The notes beneath the pieces are model-generated. The model had not been told where the DNA came from. It searched no databases and saw only the letters and a program-made list of their open reading frames with translations. This document shows, piece after piece, positions 1 to 4,852 of a DNA stretch of 5,311 bases. The DNA lies in NCBI GenBank assembly GCA_007135295.1, contig SLJD01000275.1, positions 1 through 5,311 of the forward strand, in the 5' to 3' direction. The stretch comes from Phycisphaerales bacterium (GTDB lineage: Bacteria; Planctomycetota; Phycisphaerae; Phycisphaerales; SM1A02). The translations under genes were made by a program, and so were the position numbers. How positions within the stretch are numbered: the first letter of the stretch is position 1; every line of letters starts with the position of its first letter.

Positions 1-2
1 AC

Positions 3-338
3 GTCGCCCCCGGCGCGGTGGGCAAGGACAAGGCCGAATGCTGCGAAGGCGAACGCTACAAGAGCGAGGGCTGCTGCGAAGCCAAGCAGTGCGAAGAAGC
101 CGCCGCCATGGGCGCCGTCGGCGGCGAATGCTGCGAATCAAAGAAGGAATGCTGCGAGAGCAAGGCCGAATGCGACAGCAAAGCTGAGTGCGACAGCACG
201 AACGGCGATCGCGGCCAGGACTGCGAGAGCAAGTCCGACTGCAGCAAGAGCAAGTGCGACAACGGGGACAACGGCAACGACCGCCCCGCCTGCCCTGTGA
301 CCGGCCAGTGCGGCAAGCCGGCGGCCTGCTCCAGCTGA
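3..338 (+). CDS. Cysteine-rich repeat protein, C-terminal part (5' truncated by window edge)
   Basis: I do not recognise this protein. The frame is open to the left edge of the window. The first possible start, a GTG at 18, has no Shine-Dalgarno site before it, so the gene most likely begins outside the window. The visible 111 residues hold 17 cysteines, many as ECC or EC. They lie in a run of imperfect six- and seven-residue units of the form E/D-C-(C)-E/D-S-K-A/K, followed by a Gly/Asn/Asp-rich linker and a distinct tail, CPVTGQCGKPAACSS. The rest is mainly Glu, Lys, Ser, Asp and Ala, so the chain is very hydrophilic, with no membrane segment. Such composition fits a disordered metal- or thiol-binding domain, like a metallothionein or a metal-chelating tail on a larger enzyme; that is inference from composition only. 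No CxxCH haem motif is present. It is followed by its own terminator, so it is transcriptionally separate from pyrC. Confidence 0.7.
   Translation, partial: VAPGAVGKDKAECCEGERYKSEGCCEAKQCEEAAAMGAVGGECCESKKECCESKAECDSKAECDSTNGDRGQDCESKSDCSKSKCDNGDNGNDRPACPVTGQCGKPAACSS
126..197 (+). repeat. In-frame tandem repeat encoding ECCESK/ECDSKA units
   Basis: Four successive coding units are visible: ECCESKK (126-146), ECCESKA (147-167), ECDSKA (168-185) and ECDS (186-197). Each opens with gaatgc or gagtgc. The first two are 21 bases and the third 18, so the array stays in frame and copy-number change would lengthen or shorten the protein without a frameshift. A further gaatgctgcgaa copy occurs near 37-48, which suggests the whole domain grew by duplication. 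Confidence 0.75.
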
Positions 339-386
339 TCGACTGACGCCGGCTGCTTGCCGGATGACAACCGTATGAACGACCAG

Positions 387-419
387 CGCCGCCCGCCTCG
401 ACGGGCGGCGTTGTTCTTT
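387..419 (+). terminator. Rho-independent terminator of the Cys-rich gene
   Basis: A perfect 9-bp stem (cgccgcccg at 387-395 with cgggcggcg at 402-410) closes a six-base loop, cctcga. It is followed at once by a T-rich tail, ttgttcttt (411-419). It sits 49 bases after the stop codon of the Cys-rich gene and upstream of the pyrC promoter-like element, so it should isolate the two transcription units. Confidence 0.85.
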
Positions 420-465
420 CCGGTCACAGACGATTCACGCGTGCGTGCGATCGCCGCGGCCGGGC

Positions 466-475
466 GGTAGACTCC
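466..475 (+). promoter_or_regulatory. Candidate extended -10 element of the pyrC promoter
   Basis: The sequence GGTAGACTCC contains TAGACT (468-473), which fits the TANNNT form of a sigma-70-type -10 box. Transcription would begin near 479-481, giving a leader of about 45 bases before the pyrC ATG at 526. No good -35 box is visible at 17 bases upstream. The same GGTANNNTCC pattern occurs immediately before truA (2195-2204), which raises confidence that both are promoters. The assignment is by pattern only. Confidence 0.45.
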
Positions 476-510
476 AGGCCAAACGCCCCATCGATCAATC
501 CGCCCCGCAC

Positions 511-516
511 GGAGAG
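511..516 (+). promoter_or_regulatory. Shine-Dalgarno site that fixes the pyrC start
   Basis: GGAGAG lies nine bases before the ATG at 526. The reading frame is open further upstream, to a GTG at 445, but that codon precedes the probable transcription start near 480 and has no ribosome binding site. The ATG at 526 is therefore the preferred start. Confidence 0.7.
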
Positions 517-525
517 CCACCCCCG

Positions 526-1950
526 ATGCCGGACACCCCGCCGCCTGACAGTCAGTCTGATGCCCGTGATTCGTCGGGCAACGCCTCTGGCCACACCCCG
601 GGCCCTGCTCCGGGCCATACCCCGGGGCATGTTGCGGCCGAGGCCGCCCCGCCGCTGCTCATCCGCGGCGGCCGGGTGATCGATCCGTCGCGGGGGTTTG
701 ATGAGACCGCTGATGTGCTGCTGCACGGCGGCACGGTCGCTGAGATCGGCCGAATCGATCCGCCGACCGACGCCCGGGTGATCGACGCCGAGGGGTGTCT
801 TGTCACGCCGGGGCTGATCGACATTCACGTGCATCTGCGCGAGCCGGACACCGAGCACGAGGAGACCGTCGCGACCGGGGCCGCCGGCGCCGCCGCCGGA
901 GGGTTCACGACCGTCTGCTGCATGCCGAACACGCGCCCGGCGATTGACTCGGCGATGATGGTGCATCACATCCACGACCGCGCGCGGCAGGCCGGGCAGA
1001 GCCGCGTCTTCGTCGTCGGGGCGGCGACGATCGGGCGGGCCGGCGAAGCGCTGGCCGACATTCAATCCATGGCTGACGCCGGCGCGGTCGCGTTCTCTGA
1101 TGATGGCGACGTCGTCGCGGAGCCGGCGATGATGGCCGCGGTCCTGCAGACGGTTCACGCGACCGGCCGATGCTTCATGCAGCACTGCCAGGACCCTTCA
1201 CTGACGCGCGGCGGGGTGATGAACGCCGGGCCGACGGCAGCGCGGCTGGGGCTCGGCGGGTGGCCGGCCGTCGCCGAGGAACTCATCATCGAGCGCGACA
1301 TCCGCCTCAACCGCTCGATCGGCTGCGCGTATCACGCCCAGCATGTCTCAAGCGGTGAATCCGCGGCGATTCTCCGGTCGGCGCAGCGCGACGGCCAGCC
1401 CGTGACCGGCGAAGTGACCCCCCACCACCTGCTGCTCACCGACGAGGCGTGTCTCGGCTACGACACAAACGCGAAGATGAACCCGCCGCTCCGAACGCAG
1501 GACGATATTGACCGCCTGAAGGAAGCCGTCACTGATGGCACGATCACGATCCTCGGCACCGACCACGCCCCGCATCCGATGGACCGCAAGATGCTCGACT
1601 TCGCGGATGCGCCGTTCGGCATCGTCGGGCTGGAGTGCGCCCTGCCGCTCTACCGCCGCGCGCTCATTGATGACGGCGTGATCGACTGGCCGCGCCTCAT
1701 CGCGATGATGACAATTGAGCCGGCGCGGCTGGTCGGGCTCGACCGCGCGGGCCTCGGGTCGCTCGCAGCCGGGGGGCCGGCGGACGTCACTGTCATCGAC
1801 CCGGACGAGCAATGGACGATCGACCCGGAACGATTCGCCTCAGCCGGCCGCAATTGCCCGTTCGCCGGTTGGACCGTCCAGGGCCGGGCGGTCGCGACGA
1901 TCGTCGGCGGCCGCGTGCAGCATGCGATCGAGCGTACCCGCGTTCAGTGA
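526..1950 (+). CDS. pyrC: Dihydroorotase, class I (PyrC)
   Basis: This 474-residue protein is a dihydroorotase: it interconverts N-carbamoyl-L-aspartate and dihydroorotate, the third step of de novo pyrimidine synthesis, in the cytoplasm. It is an amidohydrolase-superfamily TIM barrel. The metal and active-site signatures appear in order: HVH at 101-103 within DIHVHLREP, the GFTTVCCMPNT strand (126-136), AFSDDGD (189-195, metal-bridging Asp of the class I type), H220 in QHCQDPSL, H273 in HVSSGES, EVTPHHLLLTDE (296-307), NAKMNPPLR (315-323), TDHAPH (345-350, catalytic Asp346) and APFGIVGLE (362-370). The domain proper begins near residue 44 (LLIRGGRVIDPS). Residues 1-43 are an extra Pro/Ser/Gly-rich leader not normal for the family. 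The usual HCED loop appears as HCQD (Gln222). All expected ligands are present, so it should be active. No pyrB is adjacent. Allantoinase or hydantoinase is less likely given the full dihydroorotase signature set. Confidence 0.95.
   Translation: MPDTPPPDSQSDARDSSGNASGHTPGPAPGHTPGHVAAEAAPPLLIRGGRVIDPSRGFDETADVLLHGGTVAEIGRIDPPTDARVIDAEGCLVTPGLIDIHVHLREPDTEHEETVATGAAGAAAGGFTTVCCMPNTRPAIDSAMMVHHIHDRARQAGQSRVFVVGAATIGRAGEALADIQSMADAGAVAFSDDGDVVAEPAMMAAVLQTVHATGRCFMQHCQDPSLTRGGVMNAGPTAARLGLGGWPAVAEELIIERDIRLNRSIGCAYHAQHVSSGESAAILRSAQRDGQPVTGEVTPHHLLLTDEACLGYDTNAKMNPPLRTQDDIDRLKEAVTDGTITILGTDHAPHPMDRKMLDFADAPFGIVGLECALPLYRRALIDDGVIDWPRLIAMMTIEPARLVGLDRAGLGSLAAGGPADVTVIDPDEQWTIDPERFASAGRNCPFAGWTVQGRAVATIVGGRVQHAIERTRVQ
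589..630 (+). repeat. pyrC: 12-base tandem repeat in the pyrC leader (G-x-x-P units)
   Basis: About three and a half copies of a 12-base unit run in frame: ggccacaccccg (589-600), ggccctgctccg (601-612), ggccataccccg (613-624) and gggcat (625-630). They encode GHTP-GPAP-GHTP-GH, residues 22-35 of PyrC. The unit is a multiple of three, so slippage would change leader length without breaking the gene. The segment lies ahead of the catalytic domain and is probably disordered. Confidence 0.75.
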
Positions 1951-2093
1951 AGGAGTTCGTCGCCGGGCGGCGCGGACGCCCGCCGTTGCCGCCAGGTCCG
2001 GAACGTTTCGTAACTGAACTGTGCCGCGATGAGCATCAGCACCATCGCCGTCGTCCCGCCGCCCCACGATCGGCGCGTGCTGCCGTACTTGAT
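1944..2093 (-). CDS. Candidate small single-pass membrane protein (start codon unclear)
   Basis: This minus-strand frame lies in the pyrC-truA gap and ends seven bases inside the 3' end of convergent pyrC. From 2093 it reads as 49 codons, of which 42 end in G or C. In the 19 codons between the upstream in-frame TGA (2151-2153) and 2093, only 10 do. The product has a basic N-terminus (KYGSTRRSW), a hydrophobic stretch (TTAMVLMLIAAQF), then a basic flank (RTWRQRR) and an acidic C-terminal end (GDELLH). That is the layout of a small membrane-anchored protein. The difficulty is the start: the coding-like bias begins at an ATC (2093-2091), while the only standard start is the ATG at 2045, which leaves 33 residues and cuts the membrane segment. 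An ATG at 2100 is out of frame. ATC initiation, a sequencing error or a decayed gene could explain this. No family was recognised. Confidence 0.4.
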   Translation of the reverse strand: MKYGSTRRSWGGGTTAMVLMLIAAQFSYETFRTWRQRRASAPPGDELLH

Positions 2094-2135
2094 GCAACAT
2101 CGAACAGCGGATCGCGACTGAACCGACCGCCTGCC

Positions 2136-2188
2136 TGTTCCCGGAACAACTCACGTGCCGGGAAGCTTCGAAATTCAACACGTTCCCG
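2136..2188. promoter_or_regulatory. Cluster of TTCCCG/CGGGAA half-sites upstream of truA
   Basis: A 13-base inverted repeat, TGTTCC-C-GGAACA, lies at 2136-2148. Overlapping it, TTCCCGG (2138-2144) pairs with CCGGGAA (2158-2164) across 13 bases. A third TTCCCG occurs at 2183-2188, in the spacer of the proposed truA promoter. An 8-base palindrome, gaagcttc, is at 2162-2169. The arrangement sits between truA and the divergent small frame and resembles an operator region, but no regulator is identified. Confidence 0.3.
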
Positions 2189-2208
2189 TCGCGTGGTACC
2201 ATCCCGCG
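2174..2208 (+). promoter_or_regulatory. Candidate truA promoter giving a leaderless mRNA
   Basis: TACCAT (2197-2202), within GGTACCATCC, fits a TANNNT -10 box. A weak -35-like TTCAAC (2174-2179) lies 17 bases upstream. The truA ATG begins at 2209, seven bases after the -10 box, which is where transcription itself would start. No Shine-Dalgarno sequence precedes the ATG. Together this suggests that the truA mRNA begins with its start codon. Confidence 0.5.
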
Positions 2209-3078
2209 ATGGCGCGGTACAAGCTCACGATCGCCTATGACGGGACGGCGTTTCACGGCTGGCAGAAGCAGAACCGGCCGGACGGGTCGTCGCTGCGCAC
2301 GGTGCAGGCCGTCGTCGAAGAGACCGTCAGCCATGTGATCGGCCAGCCGGTGATCCTCACCGGCGCATCGCGCACCGATACCGGCGTGCATGCGATCGGC
2401 CAGGTCGCGGCGTTCACCGCGCAGACGCCGATCCCCATCGAACGTCTCGCCCGGGCGGTGACGGCCCGGCTGCCGGACGACGTGCAGGTCCGCCGGGCGG
2501 AGATCGTCCGCGACGACTTCGACCCCATCCGCGACTGCATCGCCAAGGGATACCGCTACCACTTCGCCCACGGCATCACCGGCGAGGACGACGGAACCGG
2601 ACGGCTTCGCCCGCTGTTCGACCGGAACTATGTCTTCTGGACGTACCACGATCTCGATGTCGATCGCATGAACGAAGCGGCCCGGCACCTCATCGGCGAG
2701 CATGACTTCGCCAGCTTCGCGAAGGTCAACCACGGCCGGGAAAGCACGGTGCGAACCATCTACGACTGCGCCGTCACCGCGAGCGGGGCGCATCGATGCC
2801 ACATCGACGTGAGCGGCAACGGGTTCCTGTACCACATGGTGCGGATCATTGCGGGTACGCTCATGGAGATTGGCCGCGGAGCCGTCGAGCCGGATGCGAT
2901 GCCGTCGATCATTGCCGCCGCCGACCGCCGCGCCGCCGGCCCGACGCTGCCGCCGACCGGCCTGTGTCTGCGGTGGATCAGGTACGGCGATGATGGTGCG
3001 CAGGTGCCCGGCACGGACGCGGGAGAGGACAATGCCGGACGGACGCCGCCGACCGATGCCAGCGTGAATCCAACCTGA
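2209..3078 (+). CDS. truA: tRNA pseudouridine(38-40) synthase TruA
   Basis: This 289-residue enzyme converts uridines 38, 39 and 40 in the tRNA anticodon stem-loop to pseudouridine. The start at 2209 gives MARYKLTIAYDGTAFHGWQ, the standard TruA N-terminus; the frame runs upstream to a GTG at 2155, but that extension does not resemble the family. Key motifs are RTDTGVHA (55-62) with the catalytic Asp57, KGYRY (113-117) carrying the conserved tyrosine region, GEHDFASF (163-170), VRTI (181-184), GNGFLYHMVR (203-212) and AGPTLPPTGLCL (243-254). The family core ends near residue 259. The last 30 residues are an Asp/Gly/Pro-rich tail beyond the core, probably disordered. The stop codon is formed by an 11-base tandem duplication (3065-3085). 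The gene converges on the LOG-family gene with 25 bases between them and no clear terminator. Confidence 0.95.
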   Translation: MARYKLTIAYDGTAFHGWQKQNRPDGSSLRTVQAVVEETVSHVIGQPVILTGASRTDTGVHAIGQVAAFTAQTPIPIERLARAVTARLPDDVQVRRAEIVRDDFDPIRDCIAKGYRYHFAHGITGEDDGTGRLRPLFDRNYVFWTYHDLDVDRMNEAARHLIGEHDFASFAKVNHGRESTVRTIYDCAVTASGAHRCHIDVSGNGFLYHMVRIIAGTLMEIGRGAVEPDAMPSIIAAADRRAAGPTLPPTGLCLRWIRYGDDGAQVPGTDAGEDNAGRTPPTDASVNPT

Positions 3079-3085
3079 ATCCAAC
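3065..3085. repeat. 11-base tandem duplication that supplies the truA stop codon
   Basis: tgaatccaac occurs at 3065-3074 and again at 3076-3085, separated by one base, so the unit is 11 bases. Because 11 is not a multiple of three, the first copy is read as part of GTG-AAT-CCA-ACC and the second presents TGA in frame (3076-3078). With one copy, the frame would run on into the convergent gene. Confidence 0.7.
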
Positions 3086-3103
3086 GTGCAAAGACCAAAG
3101 GTG

Positions 3104-3937
3104 CTATTGCGCGGACTCGCCGAGCAACCGGCTCGGCCGCCCGGCGTGCCGCCACCGCAGTCCGAAGCGGTCGGTCGCGATGCGGCCGATGTGTTCGATC
3201 GCTTCCTGCGGATCATCGGTGACGAGCAGCCCGTCAAGGTCTTCCCGGTCGATCGTGTGTCGCGCCAGGAGTCGGGTGCGCATGAAGTCGAGCAGCGGCT
3301 CCCAGAACTCGGCGCCCATGAGCACGATCGGAAAGTCATGAATCTTTCCGGTCTGGATCAGCGTCGCCGTCTCAAAAATTTCATCGAGTGTCCCGAACCC
3401 GCCGGGCAGGGCGACGAACGCGTAGGAATACTTAACCAGCATGACCTTGCGCACGAAGAAGTACCGGAACTCGATGAACCGGTCGAGGTACGGGTTCGGC
3501 TCCTGCTCCATCGGGAGTTTGATGTTGCAGCCGATCGACGAACCGCCGTTCTCGTGCGCGCCGCGGTTCGCCGCTTCCATGATGCCCGGACCGCCGCCGG
3601 TCATGACGTTGAACCCGACGCGGGCAAGGTCGGCGCCGAGCTGCCGGCCCAGCTTGTAATACTCGTTGTCCTCATCGAACCGCGCCGAACCGAACACCGT
3701 CACGCATGGGCCGATGAAGTGCAGCGTGCGAAAGCCGCGGATGAACTCCGCTGAGATGCGCATGACCCGGACGAATTCCGCCACGCGACTGCGCGGCCCT
3801 TCAAGGAAGATGCGTTCTTCGGGGTCGCGTGTGATCTTGCCCCACACGTCATCGTCGTGCGCGCTGTGGCGGCTTCCCATCGCCGACCCGTCATGTTTCG
3901 AGTCCGTTGCCGGTTCATCTGAGCCCGTTCGCGTCAT
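3104..3937 (-). CDS. LOG-family (TIGR00730) nucleotide 5'-monophosphate phosphoribohydrolase
   Basis: This 277-residue protein belongs to the LOG/"lysine decarboxylase-like" Rossmann family. Characterised members cleave the N-glycosidic bond of nucleoside monophosphates (cytokinin riboside monophosphates or ordinary purine and pyrimidine NMPs), releasing ribose 5-phosphate. Visible motifs are VFGSAR (81-86), the GGGPGIMEAANRGA loop (114-127), IGCNIKLPMEQEPNPY (135-150), the conserved Arg-Lys in FFVRKVMLVKYS (160-171) and PGGFGTLDE (178-186), which carries the catalytic glutamate. They match the larger bacterial subgroup, which has an N-terminal helix region (about 40-75) before the fold. True lysine decarboxylase activity is not expected. 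The start overlaps the thiD stop as ATGA, with GAGG (3942-3945) four bases before the ATG, so translation is likely coupled to thiD. The exact substrate cannot be read from sequence. Confidence 0.85.
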   Translation of the reverse strand: MTRTGSDEPATDSKHDGSAMGSRHSAHDDDVWGKITRDPEERIFLEGPRSRVAEFVRVMRISAEFIRGFRTLHFIGPCVTVFGSARFDEDNEYYKLGRQLGADLARVGFNVMTGGGPGIMEAANRGAHENGGSSIGCNIKLPMEQEPNPYLDRFIEFRYFFVRKVMLVKYSYAFVALPGGFGTLDEIFETATLIQTGKIHDFPIVLMGAEFWEPLLDFMRTRLLARHTIDREDLDGLLVTDDPQEAIEHIGRIATDRFGLRWRHAGRPSRLLGESAQ

Positions 3938-4767
3938 GTTGCCTCAGCATTCAGCAGAAGGTCATCGGGGAGCTTCACCGCCGCGTGCATGTTCACCGGC
4001 CCGTGCCCCGCGCCGAGCGGCGGGCCCTCGGCGATCGCCCGGCTGATGAACGACTTGGCGGTCTCAACGGCCCGGTCGACGGTTGCGCCGCGCGCCATCA
4101 GCGCCGTCAGCGCCGCCGCAAACACGCACCCCGTGCCGTGGATGTGCCGGCTGGCGAGGTGCTCGGCCCGCCACTGCCGCACCTGCCCGCCGCTGCAGAG
4201 CACGTCGATGGCTTCGCCTTCGAGCCGCCCGCCCTTGACCAGCACGTGAGCCGGGCCAAGATCCGCAATCGCCCGGGCGGCGTCGGCCATGTCGTCCACC
4301 GTCTCGACCCGGCGGTTCGCCAGCGCTGCCGCTTCGGGCATGTTCGGCGTGACGAGAAACGCGTGCGGCAGAAGATGCCCGCGCAGCACGGAGATCGCAT
4401 CATCATCGAGCAGCATCGCGCCGTGCTTGCTGATCATCACCGGATCCATGATGAGCGGAAACTCGAACGACCGCGCCCGCTCCGCCACCGCGTCGATCAC
4501 CTCGACACTGCCGAGCGCGCCGGTCTTCGCCGCCCGCGGAGGGATGTCCGCCAACACCGCATCAAGTTGCTCAGCGACGAAGGTCGGCTCAAGCACGTGC
4601 ACCTGCTTCACTTCGCGGGTGTTCTGCACCGTCAGCAGCGACACGACCGCCATGCCGTACGTCCCGAAATGCTGGAACGTCTTGAGGTCGGCCTGGATGC
4701 CGGCCCCGCCCGAGGGATCGGAACCGGCGATGGTTAATACCGGCGGTGTGGTGGCGGGCGAAGTCAT
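3934..4767 (-). CDS. thiD: Hydroxymethylpyrimidine/phosphomethylpyrimidine kinase (ThiD)
   Basis: This 277-residue kinase of the ribokinase/PfkB superfamily phosphorylates 4-amino-5-hydroxymethyl-2-methylpyrimidine twice, supplying HMP-PP for thiamine phosphate synthesis. It shows the substrate-binding opening TIAGSDPSGGAGIQADLKTF (12-31), QNTR (48-51), AKTGALGS (80-87), MDPVM (107-111), TPNMPEA (140-146), VKGG (177-180) and HGTGC (210-214), with Cys214 at the catalytic anion-hole position. Length is normal for single-domain ThiD, with no ThiE fusion. The ATG at 4767 is the only standard start after an in-frame TGA ten codons upstream. A strong purine tract, GGAAGGAAAG (minus strand of 4782-4791), ends 14 bases before it, a rather long spacing. 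nadK lies 85 bases upstream and the LOG gene overlaps the stop. I see no TPP riboswitch in the upstream gap, so control would act on a promoter outside the window or is absent. Pyridoxal kinase is a related but less likely alternative. Confidence 0.93.
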   Translation of the reverse strand: MTSPATTPPVLTIAGSDPSGGAGIQADLKTFQHFGTYGMAVVSLLTVQNTREVKQVHVLEPTFVAEQLDAVLADIPPRAAKTGALGSVEVIDAVAERARSFEFPLIMDPVMISKHGAMLLDDDAISVLRGHLLPHAFLVTPNMPEAAALANRRVETVDDMADAARAIADLGPAHVLVKGGRLEGEAIDVLCSGGQVRQWRAEHLASRHIHGTGCVFAAALTALMARGATVDRAVETAKSFISRAIAEGPPLGAGHGPVNMHAAVKLPDDLLLNAEAT

Positions 4768-4811
4768 GGCGAGCGTCTGATCTTTCCTTCCTTTTCAACC
4801 GGGCACGTCGT

Positions 4812-4844
4812 CAACCGCTCTCGCGCGAAGCCGATGAGCGGTCG
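4812..4844 (-). other. Hairpin in the nadK-thiD gap
   Basis: On the minus strand, cgaccgctc and gagcggttg can pair as a 9-bp stem with one G-T pair around a 15-base loop. It starts just after the nadK stop. No T-tract follows, so it is not a standard intrinsic terminator; it could be a processing or stability element, or nothing. Confidence 0.3.
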
Positions 4845-4852
4845 GCCGGGTC

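Noticed and set aside
126..197. CRISPR-like short repeats
   Set aside because: The repeats are directly adjacent, in frame and encode Cys-rich peptide units; there are no unique spacers.
424..1185. Minus-strand open frame opposite the pyrC start
   Set aside because: It is antisense to the HVH and MPNT blocks of pyrC, Arg-rich, and runs through the pyrC promoter region.
1964..1982. Possible terminator after pyrC (CGGGCG/CGCCCG stem)
   Set aside because: The stem is only six base pairs, has no following T-tract, and lies within the small minus-strand frame, so chance pairing in GC-rich DNA is enough to explain it.
1840..3339. Long minus-strand open frame (499 codons) across truA
   Set aside because: It is antisense to the clearly identified truA and extends into the 3' ends of pyrC and the LOG gene. 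Its Arg/Ala/Asp-rich composition is typical of shadow frames in GC-rich DNA, and it shows no family motif.
3086..3754. Plus-strand open frame (222 codons) opposite the LOG-family gene
   Set aside because: The minus-strand LOG motifs are unambiguous, and the plus-strand translation is Arg/Glu/Val-rich without a fold signature.
3907..4737. Plus-strand open frame (276 codons) opposite thiD
   Set aside because: It mirrors thiD on the other strand, is rich in His/Arg/Pro and has no recognisable domain; thiD has complete catalytic motifs.
4768..4852. TPP riboswitch upstream of thiD
   Set aside because: The 85-base gap is too short for the full element and lacks the conserved CUGAGA core; only a simple hairpin is visible.
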